A stretch of 64,000 nt of DNA, taken from the NCBI GenBank assembly GCA_001642415.1, contig LTDK01000135.1:62001-126000 (forward strand), given 5' to 3'. Both the position numbers and the translations under genes were made by a program. The DNA is from Nematocida ironsii. Its lineage: Eukaryota; Microsporidia. Under the pieces are notes generated by a model, which saw only the letters and a list, made by a program, of their open reading frames with translations, did not search any database and was not told the origin of the DNA. Positions 44,481-55,400 of this stretch are shown here, one piece after another. The first letter of the stretch is position 1. Each line of letters opens with the position of its first letter.

Positions 44481-46358
44481 ATGATAAAAATACTTTCTAA
44501 TGAAGACAGTGCAATAATCCAGACAGAGCAAATACTCCCAGATATTCATAGGCTAATTAAAGAAATGATACACAATAGTATAGATGCGCAGGCCACGTCA
44601 ATAACAATTACAATATGCGCGGCTGACAAAAGCATAGTATACCTAATAGAAGACAATGGAACAGGAATAGAAGTAAACGAGTATTTTTTAATGAAAGGAG
44701 GAACTTCAAAATATGGGCAGAATAACATGTACGGATATAAAGGGCTGACACTATATTCTCTAAAATTGGTTAGTGATTTTAGTATAAATACTAACTACAA
44801 TGGAATAAAGAAACTAATCAATGCAAAAAACAGAGAAGTATCAGTTATGCAGGGATATAAAGATAGCAAAGGCACAACAATAAGTATATCTAGTTATTAT
44901 GCATTAAACCCCATTAGATACAATTACTTATTGACCAACTTAAACAAGAATATTCAATACATTGTAGAAGATATAAGAAAGTACAATACGGTGCATAATA
45001 TACAATTTAAGCTGTACAAGAATCAAAGCATACTATACAACACACCATATAGCATAGCCAATAAGCCATTAAGTATCACAGAAAGGATAATACAGATATA
45101 TAATATACCGAATTCAGTAAGAATAGTATTTAAAGGAAAGTATTTCATTCTAGAATGTATTATAGAGAAAGAAGACGGAAAAGGCGCAAGAAGTAATAAA
45201 AAAGAAAAAAAAATACAAGGAATAATCCATAACAAATCAAGAATACTTGAGAAAAGTTCTGTAGAAAAAGCTGTGCAGAGTGGACTGAATATTCCCAATC
45301 GGGTGTTTTATAACTTAGAGATTTTAGAGGATAAAGAAATAACAATACTATCTGAGATAAGCAGAATCGGCAAGTATAGCATAGAGGAAGTTCTTGCAGA
45401 GAATGAAAAAAACCAGCCTCCTGTTATATTTAATCTTACAGATGAAAATAATGAAAGTGCTAGTCAACAGAGCGCAGGAATTGGAAATAGCGCAAGAATC
45501 ATTAAGAAAGCTAAGCAAGAAGAGGCAGAAAACAAAATACCAGTAGCTGATTTGGAAAAAGGAGAAATTGTTAGTAAAAAAAGCAGTAATACTAGAGAGG
45601 ATATAATCACATTGGAAAAGGACTCTAATTCACAAATTAATGAGTCTGAATGCAATGTTTCAGAAATACATGACAATCCGCATAGCAAAGTAAAGGACGA
45701 AAGAATACAGGCAATAGTTATAGACAAAAACGAATGTCTAACTACTCACACATATGAGAGTGGAATAGGTTTAACCATAGAAGAATTGGCTAAGCTAGTA
45801 ATAGTTGGCCAGTTCAACAATGGATTTATAATATGCACGCTTGTCAAAGAGGGCAATATACATATGTATATAATAGACCAGCATGCAGCGGATGAAGCAG
45901 TTAATTATGAGCAGCTTCGGAGTACAGTTGTATATAAGAAACAAAAATTAATACAGCCTATGAAAGTCAATCTGACTGAATATGACATGCATGTGATAAG
46001 AGAAAACATGGAATATGTAAAAAGAAACGGATTTGGATTAAATGCAGAGTTAACAGAACTAATAGAAGTCCCATCATATGAGGATAGAATATATGGAGAA
46101 AACGAGTTGCTTGAAGTGATTGAATCTATAAAGGAAGACAATATAGAAGAGGGAAAGCACATAATATTTACAGAGCTCAGGAGGCTTCTTGCTAGCAAAG
46201 CCTGCCGCTCTAGTATTATGATAGGTGATGTTTTGAATATGCAGCAGATGAATAAAATAGTCAGCAGTCTGTCAAAAACAACCAGACCGTGGAATTGTCC
46301 GCATGGCAGACCAACTATCATATTGTTACAAAATAGAAGGAACAGAATATTTAAGTGA
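44481..46358 (+). CDS. PMS1: MutL mismatch-repair endonuclease subunit (Pms1-type)
   Basis: GHKL ATPase that, with Mlh1, nicks DNA in mismatch repair. The 625-aa protein has the ATPase motifs E28-x3-N32-S-I-D35-A and DNGTGI (58-63), then GYKGLTL (85-91) where the family has GFRGEAL. The linker (about 305-425) is low-complexity and polar. The C-terminal endonuclease site is complete: D466-Q-H-A-x2-E472-x4-E477, ACRSSIMIGD, and CPHGRPT. These identify the nuclease-bearing Pms1 (yeast)/PMS2 subunit rather than Mlh1. Divergent start 5 bp from its neighbour. Confidence 0.85.
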   Translation: MIKILSNEDSAIIQTEQILPDIHRLIKEMIHNSIDAQATSITITICAADKSIVYLIEDNGTGIEVNEYFLMKGGTSKYGQNNMYGYKGLTLYSLKLVSDFSINTNYNGIKKLINAKNREVSVMQGYKDSKGTTISISSYYALNPIRYNYLLTNLNKNIQYIVEDIRKYNTVHNIQFKLYKNQSILYNTPYSIANKPLSITERIIQIYNIPNSVRIVFKGKYFILECIIEKEDGKGARSNKKEKKIQGIIHNKSRILEKSSVEKAVQSGLNIPNRVFYNLEILEDKEITILSEISRIGKYSIEEVLAENEKNQPPVIFNLTDENNESASQQSAGIGNSARIIKKAKQEEAENKIPVADLEKGEIVSKKSSNTREDIITLEKDSNSQINESECNVSEIHDNPHSKVKDERIQAIVIDKNECLTTHTYESGIGLTIEELAKLVIVGQFNNGFIICTLVKEGNIHMYIIDQHAADEAVNYEQLRSTVVYKKQKLIQPMKVNLTEYDMHVIRENMEYVKRNGFGLNAELTELIEVPSYEDRIYGENELLEVIESIKEDNIEEGKHIIFTELRRLLASKACRSSIMIGDVLNMQQMNKIVSSLSKTTRPWNCPHGRPTIILLQNRRNRIFK

Positions 46359-46652
46359 AATATATAAAGTAAAATAAAGACAGATAATGTGTTTTGAGAT
46401 GATTTAAGACTGCTTATACAAAAGGCTTTTATATAAATTATATAAGGATAGCCCGAAAAATATAAATTGTCATTTTTCCATAAGACCATGAGGAATCTTA
46501 TATTATAGGCATATAGCAGGCTAGTATAAATGCAGTAAGATGCAAAAATATAAGCAAACTAGATATAACCCGAAATTAATAGCTAAATAAAAAAAACCTA
46601 GGCAGCCCTAGTGCACAAAGACAGAATAATACTTCTAACACGCTTTTTAGAT
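46359..46652. other. AT-rich spacer
   Basis: Contains an exact inverted motif TATAACCCGAA (46564-46574) and a variant TAGCCCGAAAAA (46449-46460). No coding frame of interest. Confidence 0.35.
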
Positions 46653-46829
46653 TTATTTAGTTTTTTGTCCTGGCATAAACAGAATTATAATATCTATTAT
46701 TGTAATGGCACTAAAAAGCAGCAGAATAACAATTCCAAACAAGGTTTCTTTATGTTCAGGCAGAGAGTGTTCGGTGGTAGACTGTTTTCCCATACTCCCC
46801 ATTTTAGGATTACTTGGTTTTATTTTCAT
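46653..46829 (-). CDS. Small single-pass membrane protein
   Basis: A 58-codon gene. The first half is polar (starts MKIKPSNPKMGSMGKQ). A hydrophobic helix follows (about residues 29-53, ETLFGIVILLLFSAITIIDI...), with a short basic end (GQKTK). This is the layout of small ER translocon or OST-type subunits, but I cannot name one. Composition and the clean TM make it protein-like. It diverges from the next gene across 52 bp; AATAATTTTT lies before its start. Confidence 0.5.
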   Translation of the reverse strand: MKIKPSNPKMGSMGKQSTTEHSLPEHKETLFGIVILLLFSAITIIDIIILFMPGQKTK

Positions 46830-46881
46830 ATACTAGAAAGTATAAAACACAAGCATCCAATAATTTTTCATTCTGCTTTTC

Positions 46882-47415
46882 ATGCTAATTACCACAGAGA
46901 AACATGAGGATTTTGAAACAACTCTTTTGGAATGGGGTCTGTCTAAAGGCGCATCCAGTTATATTGGAGAAATACAGCTGTACACAATTAATGGTAAAGC
47001 AGTTATAACGTACACCTCGCATGTTTCAGAAAATAATTATGTATATGTTTATAATCCATCTTCTGCAGCAGGTGAGTCTAACGAAAAAGAGAAGGAGAAG
47101 TCTGGTGAACCAACAAGAGCAGTCGAGCCTACGTATATATCTTTACAGTTAAGCAAGCAGATACTTAATCCAATCATAAAAGAAGCACACAAGCCAAAGG
47201 AATACAAAGTAAAAGAGTCCGTTATTTTTAATGGCCAGGTTGAAATGAAGCTGCTTCACATAGAGTCAGGAGACATTAAAGTACTGACTGGGATCGAGGG
47301 GCTTGATCATGCAATAGAAATATTTAATGATCTTCCAGTTGAAAAAAAATCAATTTCAGCAAGCACGCTTGAAGAAATGCTTTGTCAGCTATTTATGAAT
47401 ACTTTATTAATATAG
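46882..47415 (+). CDS. Conserved-looking protein, unknown function
   Basis: A 177-aa protein with two probable beta-rich ends (IGEIQLYTINGKAVITYTSH and VIFNGQVEMKLLHI) around a charged, Glu/Lys-rich linker (about 60-80). The layout recalls small assembly chaperones, but I see no diagnostic motif. Its stop lies 2 bp from the convergent formin stop. Confidence 0.65.
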   Translation: MLITTEKHEDFETTLLEWGLSKGASSYIGEIQLYTINGKAVITYTSHVSENNYVYVYNPSSAAGESNEKEKEKSGEPTRAVEPTYISLQLSKQILNPIIKEAHKPKEYKVKESVIFNGQVEMKLLHIESGDIKVLTGIEGLDHAIEIFNDLPVEKKSISASTLEEMLCQLFMNTLLI

Positions 47416-47417
47416 GA

Positions 47418-49310
47418 CTACTTGAATAAATGGCTGCACTTCTCTATTGAAGTGATTACATCTATCATGTTTTCAGAAATATATTCAGGAGTATCTGCGT
47501 ATAGCTTAGAAAGAACAAATATTTTTGTGTCTATTTCTGATATTAGATATTCACATTCTCTGATTAGAAGAAATATTCTGTGTAACTTCTCCTTCTTTCC
47601 AACAAATTCATCTAATAGATTCACTTCATCATATCCGGCGCGTAGCATGGCATAGTGGTCCTTTAGTGATTTTAATTGAATAGTTTTAAAGAAGGAATAG
47701 GACGAAACTATCTTTTTAAAGTCAATTTGATCACACACTGTTATGATTAGGAACTCTAATAAAGAATTTTTTCGTCCATCTTCATTAATAATCTCAGCAG
47801 AGCATTTCGAAAAGGCGCCCACAGATGAAAGATAAAAGCCTTTAGCAGGGAATTTGTTTGCTGCCTCAGCGTATTTATAATTGACTAGGTTTCCCATTCG
47901 CAGTAAAAGCATCAAAAACCGCGGCAGCTGTTTGTCATTTTCAACAAAAATAAGGGACTTTCTTGTTTCCTGCAGCGTGTGTATAAGAGATGCAAGCGAG
48001 GAATCTGCCCATTGCACATACTTAATGAGTAAAAATTTATCTTTTGTGCATGACTTCTCTAGACAAAACTTTACTTTGTTTTCTACTTCTGTCAGAGCAT
48101 GTTTTGCTATTATGATTTTATTACAGTCATCCTTATGGGGGAAAACAGCAGATAAATTAACTATGCTGTCAATATCAGTTATGGCTTCTTTAGTCTCAGT
48201 CCATTTAACTAACTGGTTGCAAATGTGATCCAAGGAAAGTTTAGATTTCTTAAGTGATTCAAAAACAATTGAGAGAAGAAATTCTTGCCGCTCGCTTAGA
48301 ATTCTTTCTTTTTTTAGTGCTTTGTCTTTTTTTAGAAAGTCTGTTTTCTGCACTTCTCGTTTTATACAGAACTTCTTTTTAAAGTCATTTTCAATCTCTA
48401 CCCACCGGGCAGATAGCTCGCTTTCATTAAGCACAGGGCTTTCGTACAACGATCCCTTGATAGATAAAACTGGTTTCCAGCCAACCTTTGGGAAAAGTGT
48501 TTTAATCGCCGAATCCGTCTTCTCTAGGATATTAACTGCAGGTAACACACGCATTCCTGGCGGCGAGGGCATTTTAGAAAATATTTTGGCAGTGTTGTTT
48601 ACAGCACCTTCTTTTATAGGAAAAATAGCTATCTTTGCATTGCTTGATGAGGAAGGAGCAGAAGGCTTTGCTGAATTCTTTTCTTTATTGACAGCAGGAA
48701 TTGCTGCTTCCTTAGCCATGCTTTGCTTTAAACAAGAAGTATTAGGTTTATTAGAGGTAGGCGTGTCAGACTGCTCTTCATTAAGCAAAGAATCAATATT
48801 GTAAGTGGCTTTATCGTTTGCTGCTCTTGTGGTTTCAATAAATGCTGGCGTCTGATGAGTATTTGATGGAATAGAGAGACGATTGAATGAATCTGTTAAA
48901 TCTGCCACAGTTTCAGTCGCACTTTCATCACGCTCTGCAGGCCTTTCTACAATTATGTCCATAAACATATTATCTGGCAAGTGTCTTTGAATTTTAAACT
49001 CTTTTTTATAATACCTTCCTATTCCTAGTGGAAGTTTATTAACTACAATTGATCCAACTGTTATGTTATTACTTGTTATGCTGATAGATGCATTGCATCC
49101 GCTCTTTATTTCGAAACCATCGGTGTAAATTAGCCAAAACTCATCTACTTCTATAAATGCCTTCCTTCCTTCAGCTAGTATACTTTTCTCATTATATGTT
49201 CGCTCTATACCATCCACTACAATATGGATGCTCGGGTGTTTTATAGATGGAGGCGTGCCTATAACCAACTGCGTAATTGAAAGTTGCATGCTGTAGCGCC
49301 ATAACTGCAC
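47418..49310 (-). CDS. Formin with N-terminal C2-like domain
   Basis: Formins nucleate and elongate actin filaments. The 630-aa protein ends in an FH2 domain (about 272-630). Visible landmarks are the LFPKVGWKPV... start, LSARWVEIE (the 'T.W..L' element), the helix LQETRKSL, LLRMGNLVNYKY (470-481, matching 'ILALGNYMN') and AKGFYLSSVGAF (489-500, matching 'AKGFKLSSL'). FH1 is reduced to KMPSPPGMRVLP (about 246-257). The N-terminus (1-120) is beta-rich and C2-like, possibly membrane binding, as in some protist formins. GBD/DID regulatory domains are absent. Met 8 is an alternative start (49289). Confidence 0.8.
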   Translation of the reverse strand: MQLWRYSMQLSITQLVIGTPPSIKHPSIHIVVDGIERTYNEKSILAEGRKAFIEVDEFWLIYTDGFEIKSGCNASISITSNNITVGSIVVNKLPLGIGRYYKKEFKIQRHLPDNMFMDIIVERPAERDESATETVADLTDSFNRLSIPSNTHQTPAFIETTRAANDKATYNIDSLLNEEQSDTPTSNKPNTSCLKQSMAKEAAIPAVNKEKNSAKPSAPSSSSNAKIAIFPIKEGAVNNTAKIFSKMPSPPGMRVLPAVNILEKTDSAIKTLFPKVGWKPVLSIKGSLYESPVLNESELSARWVEIENDFKKKFCIKREVQKTDFLKKDKALKKERILSERQEFLLSIVFESLKKSKLSLDHICNQLVKWTETKEAITDIDSIVNLSAVFPHKDDCNKIIIAKHALTEVENKVKFCLEKSCTKDKFLLIKYVQWADSSLASLIHTLQETRKSLIFVENDKQLPRFLMLLLRMGNLVNYKYAEAANKFPAKGFYLSSVGAFSKCSAEIINEDGRKNSLLEFLIITVCDQIDFKKIVSSYSFFKTIQLKSLKDHYAMLRAGYDEVNLLDEFVGKKEKLHRIFLLIRECEYLISEIDTKIFVLSKLYADTPEYISENMIDVITSIEKCSHLFK

Positions 49311-49421
49311 ATTATATACAGAGAAAGAAAAGGAACAAATAATTAGTTGGTTTTATTTAAAACACTGTTTAGGGTCAGCGAATTATCATCTTTTAGTCTA
49401 TTTTCTAGAAATGCATGATTA

Positions 49422-52400
49422 TTACATCCATGGATGCCACTGTGGGTCCATCATAGAAAGCCTCTCAGGGCTAGTTGCATTTCCTATTAGCTTAATAATG
49501 CTCATTGATGGCCCTTCATCCATTCGAAGAAGTTCATGGACTTTATGTCTAACAATTCGCATGCTGTTCTCTGCGTGTTCTAGGCTTTCCTCTTCTCTTG
49601 CTAGTACATCCATATAACGGAGCAAATACGTCTTTTTAGAAAACACCTTTGCCATGTGGTACATTGTAGTGAAGAATGGTCCTTCAAGGCCCGCGCGCCC
49701 TATTATTCTTTGTATGTTTGGAGTTAGCCGGAAAGGAACCTCTTCAAATGACGCCTTGTCACAGAATGACGGATAGAAGTCTGTAGAGTATACCTTTCCT
49801 GTGCTTTCTCCAATAAATACCCTAGAAGGCATTCTTGACCCTATTGAAAACACATAGGATAAAAAGCAGTGTATGCTGTAGGAAATAGAAACAGACTTTC
49901 TGAAATAAAAGAAGTCACTCTGCAAATTAAAACTGTTCATAAAGTGGTTGTAGATAAGGTCATCCCCCATGGTACCACACGCCTTTAAAAACATTTTAAC
50001 CCGCTTTTCTGGATCAAGTGCATCTGTTTCAACCAGAGGACCAGGATTATCCATACCATGTAGATCCTGCCTGCACTGGAATATCATTTGGAATACGTTT
50101 TCTGCTCCCATGTGCTTATATAGTATATCATTAAGTGACTGCATCGGCTCGGCTTCTATGAATATCTTTGTCTGGTTGTTTAGAGAAACAATCTTCTTAA
50201 TTGGTATGCATCCTCTTCGCTTCTTTATCTCAACAGTTTTTGTAATTGATGCATTAAATAAAGAAAGTGCTTGAATAAACCGCTCTTCTCTTCTCGCAGT
50301 CTTGCCAGATGGCATTTGCAGAGATATTGGATACACTCTTCCATTGTTTCCTCGAATTGTAATCTCTCTTAAGCTCATTCCGCCTCTTCTTTTTATATAT
50401 ATGTCTGGCTCAAACCGGGATATCTTAACCATCTGCGGCGCTCTGTCTGATATGTCCACATACTGTCCAAATACCTCTATATCATCATTTCGCTGGTCAA
50501 AGTCCACAAGCCTTCTTGATATATTTTCAATACTAATAGACTTAGGGTGTGACAGCAGCAATCTTTCCATGCTCTTTTTCCATACTAAAAGTTTTTGCGA
50601 CAGCTCAAAAATACTCTGCGACGATACGCTTTCCTTTAAAAAACAAGAGAAGTCTTCATCAAACGAGCTCTTGTATTTCTGCGCCAGAGAAGACATTCCA
50701 ATCATTTCAGATATCTTCTGTATTGCTATTAGCAAAGATCCATTTTCTTTTGGCTCTTTTCCAAACAACTGCTGCAGCGACTCTGACAAAAGAGCTGTGA
50801 TTAATCTGTAGAACTCTTCTTCTGCGGAGGCTCTTAGCCGCATCGTAAAGCTCTCAACAATTCCCTCAATGTTAATGCACATCAGTGTAAATCCGGTCTT
50901 TAGGAATGTCCATAGGTCAGAAATTGGCCCTTCTTTTACACCGCTTCTTCTCTCCTCCTCCAGTGCATTTCTTATAGGGAAATAAACTGCCTGTGGATAT
51001 ATGTGCGCTACTCTTGAGAGAACAGATGCTGCCATTAAAGATCCGCTTCCTGCTAGAATTGAGACAATCTGTATAACAAATGGAACAAAGCACCAAACAT
51101 CTATTTCTGCAGCTGCTGTGTCGAAAATCTTCTCAATCTCTTTGTTTGCCGGCTCAAGATCCATCAGCGAAACTATTTCCACAACCGCCTTTCTTGCCAA
51201 TGCACCAGGAGATATTGCTATAGCCTGCATAAATGCATTGACTGCATTGGCTCTGTTTGTTTTGCTGGATAGAAGCCCCCAACGATACCATACTTTGGCA
51301 TTGGTTGGATGAACCTGTACCGCCTGTGCATACACCTTTGCTGCATCCTCTAGCGCACCTTTCTCTTCTAGCAAGGTTCCTCGTAGTAAAAAGACTCCGC
51401 TCTTCTGGGCTGGTGTAAAGTAGTTTAAGTTTGTCATTCCTAGAAGATCTAGTCCGGCTGCGTACTCTTTCATCTGCAAGTAGCACTTTGCATGCTCCTC
51501 TAACTTCATGTATGCATCTGATATCTCAATATTTGGCAATGTGTATATACTATCAAGATTAGACAGCGCCGCTGGTAATATTTGGTGCTTTCGCAGCGTT
51601 TTTGAGAAAAGATTTAGAATATGCGCTGTTTCATGGTATCCTCTGTACTGTAGAGTCTTTTCCTTTGTTCGCCCATTCCATATAGATGAAAATACATGCG
51701 TTCTCCATCGGACCAGCATAGACCAAAATGACACAGAGGCCCATTCAAATGGAACTCTTTCTTTCCATGCCTGCAGTATTCCTGTAAGGTCTCTTCTTAA
51801 ATCATCTGATCCATTTATCTGCCATGACTCATTCATCTCTACCACTATCTGGAACCGCTCCACCGCGCGCAGCTGTCTTGGTGACAGCCTGGGATACTTT
51901 CCTATCTCTTCTATTGTAGATGTAACAATTCTGTAAAGAGACTGCTCGGTCTCCTGTGTTTTTTCCCCAATAATGAATAAATAGTAGAATGTTTTGTCAA
52001 TTAAAGGTATTCCGTCTAGCAGGCCCTTAAAGGCAGTTCTGTCTGACTCAATGGAAAAGTCTAATGAGTGCCACTTCGCTTTTGCTGTTAGACTGGGATT
52101 CTTTGTTGCTACGCCTATCTCAGATAGAAGGTCCCACTGCTGCATATGCTCTGCACAGTCAATCCATTGCTCTTCCCAAATCTTATACTCAGATTCATTG
52201 TAGAGAAGAACCCCACTCTGCGCCTTTGTCTGGATGTCTTCATATGCTGCTTGTGCGGACTTAATGTCGCCAATCTGCTGCAAAAGAAGTGCCTGTACAG
52301 TTTCTGGATAAAATGCAGAAATTCTTAGCTGCGCAAGGAAGTAGTCTTTCTCTTCTATAGCATTATAAATAGCCGCCGTTTCTAGCTTGTCCTGCAGAAC

Positions 52401-55400
52401 ATGCGCTGCTGCAGACCATGCACCAGTATACTGCGACACTTCAAGGATTCTACATGCTTCACACGATTTCTTCTTTTCATTTTCATTTTGCTCTTCAGTA
52501 AACCCATGCAGACATTCGCTTTCTGACTTGCTCTCTACCGCGCATATTGGAGCATAGTTTGATGCACTCTGGCAAAGAGTTGAAATTCCAATCACCATGC
52601 ACTCTGCAGTTTCAGATATTCTGGGCACTCCCAATTTACCTAGGCGTACAAGCATATCTTCTATTCTTGCGTGCAGTGATGACTTTATTCTTTCTGGCAA
52701 ATACTCTATAATTCCTGGAAGAAGAGATTTAATAATCTGTGATGCAGCCAATTCATTATCATGTAGCAGAGACAAAATACAGCTCATGACAGACTTCTTT
52801 GACGCCTTATACTTCTTAAACTCTTGGAAAAGTGCTGGAAGAGATCCAAATGCCGCATGGCCTGTAATCTCTTCTGGCATATTCCTAATATCTTCCTCTT
52901 TCGACAGCATGCTATAAGGCTCCGCAAACTCAAGACCATTCAAGTCCCAGAATGCAACAGTCTGCAGCGACACTACATCAAACATTCCTAAAACCATTCG
53001 GCAGAAGGCAGGAAGCCATGCACCTTTTTCAAACAAGTCCCACTCAAATGTGCTCAGATAAAGAAGCCGCTCCTCGGGTATTGATGATACACCTTGGTCA
53101 AAGACCTTGAAAAAGTCCGATCTAATTCTATCTGATGAGCAGGAAAGACCTTTAACAAACAGTGGCTGTAGCCCGGAAACTATGTCTTCCCTGTGCATCT
53201 GTGGATCAATATATGCCGTATGCACTAAACCCAGCCGTATCTCTTGATACTCTTCTGACTCCATGGCCAGCAGAACGCTCTGCTTTAATGATGATGGCAC
53301 ATTTGGGCTCTGCACTATATTCACAACCCCTTCTGCAGTTTCTGAGTATCTAAACACCTCTGGATACTTTGATAAAATCTGTGCTAGCACTGTAAGAATC
53401 TCTGTTGTTGGATATTTCAGAGCAAGCTTTAGCCCTGCTGGCAAAGTATCAGATAATGTGCTTGTTCCATCTTTCAAACTCTCTTCCAGCATGTGCATTG
53501 CTTTCTCTGCAGGTTCTTCTCCATTAAGCAGCTCTGCACACATAATAGCCAGCTTGGGGAATATTCCCTTTGCAATCAGGCCCTGAAATATTTCACTCAC
53601 ACATTCTTTATCTACCTTAGCAGCCACTGGAATAATCTGCTCCAATGCACCCATGCCCTCTTCAACTAGACAGGCATTCACAGCCCCTCTTAAACTAACT
53701 GCAAGCGATTTACTGCTCTTTCCTATCTCAGTATATAGCGTGGCTACTGACTGTGGATGTATTCTATCTGCTGCTATTAAAATAGGCCGGTCATAAAATG
53801 GAAGCGCAGATATTCCCTCTACTATTTCTCCTGACTTGTTATGAATATAGTATAGCACATACGAGCTTGTTAGAATCAACGCCACACCATCACATATTGC
53901 ACCCTCTTTATACCAAACAATTGATGCTTGCAGAAGAAGAAGTGCAATTCGCGCGCTTCCTGATGTAAACAGGCGCTGTATCATTGTGCAGACAACTGCC
54001 TCAATTCCCGATCCTGTAAAAAGCTCTGGAACCTTCACAATAGCAGGCAAGAAAATATACAAATGCGTGCGGTAAAGCGTGTCGTCTTCCAGCGCAGAGG
54101 ATATGCTTTCAATAAACGGCTCTACTCCATATCGCTTTAGAAGTGCCACTATTCCTTTAATTGCATGCTCCGCATACTCTGGATGTGCTGTAATAAGAGG
54201 CAAAAAGGCATCTGTATTTGGCCGAGGATCAAATTCAACTAAGAATGCTGTAATTCGGATTGCATCTACTGGCTCTAGTGCCTCAAGCTCCAAAACCTGT
54301 GTCAGATACTCTGCTATTCTATATCGATCTGCGGACTCTCTAGGACTTCCCATCCCCTCCCCAAGACTCGGGCTGTTTCCTCTTGAATTCTTTGCACTTC
54401 TCATAGCAGACCGCGCAGATGCTCTACCCGGTGGCCTCACATTGCTGTACGCAGGTTTATTCTGCTGTAACAAAGAAGTTGGCCCATCCTTAATAAGCAT
54501 CATAGCCACTTCAATTCTCCAGGGAGGCATGCCATCCACACAAAGAATAGACTTGTCCGCAATCAATGGCTCAACTGTTAAAAGAATTCTCTTCTGCACT
54601 TTCGGGTCTATCTTCAGTATTATCTCATTATTAAGCGAGTCCATGAAAAGCGCAAGCACTAATTCACTATCCTCCTGTGGTCTTTTAATTGGCGACGTGC
54701 GCAGCTCCTCCACTGTGTAATACCGAATGAATCCTTCCACAGATTTAAAGCTCCATTTCCTCACAATTCTCTCGAACTCTGCATCTCCTGTTGTTTCTCT
54801 CCATATATCAACCATTCTGTCTATACTATCTAGCGTAAACGCCTCTCCCGCTGCATCTGACAGCACATACTGCCTCCATGTGGATTGCGCCGATACTATC
54901 ATTGAATGATTGCTTCGATAATGCCCTCCAGACAGAGTTCCGCTGTGCTGGCTGCCCACGCTTAGATTATTCATTCTAAGAACGCTACCCGCCGAAATCT
55001 CCAACAAATGCCTGCGCAATATATAGTATGCTGTATCATCATCATTTGCTAGCCTAAACAAAAAGCTTGCTGCCATTGGCCTATTTGATAGATACTCAGA
55101 TATTCCCTTTCTTTTCATTTTTGGCGGCGTAGTCTTAAAATGATGCACATACGTCAAAATAGACCGCGTGAGAAACTCACCTTCTGGTAGATGCGGCGTC
55201 TTTGCAAATATTTCATAAATCATGTCCACGATTTCCTCAGATAGACTTAGCCCGGGTCCCTGCTGAGTTAATATCTCAAGCAGACTGCTTGCAAGACCTG
55301 TTTTAAACAGCTCCCGATCTAGACTCTGTAAATGCAGAAGCCCTGGAATAACTGACTCAACATTCTTTTTCTGCCCTATTGTATTAACAATTGGCACTAG

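Noticed and set aside
46611..46907. 98-codon plus-strand frame
   Set aside because: It begins at a non-ATG codon, is rich in Phe/His/Asn and overlaps both the small TM gene (opposite strand) and the start of the 46882 gene.
47881..48804. Two plus-strand frames within the formin gene
   Set aside because: Antisense shadows of the FH2 and linker region, Ser/Phe-rich and without family resemblance.
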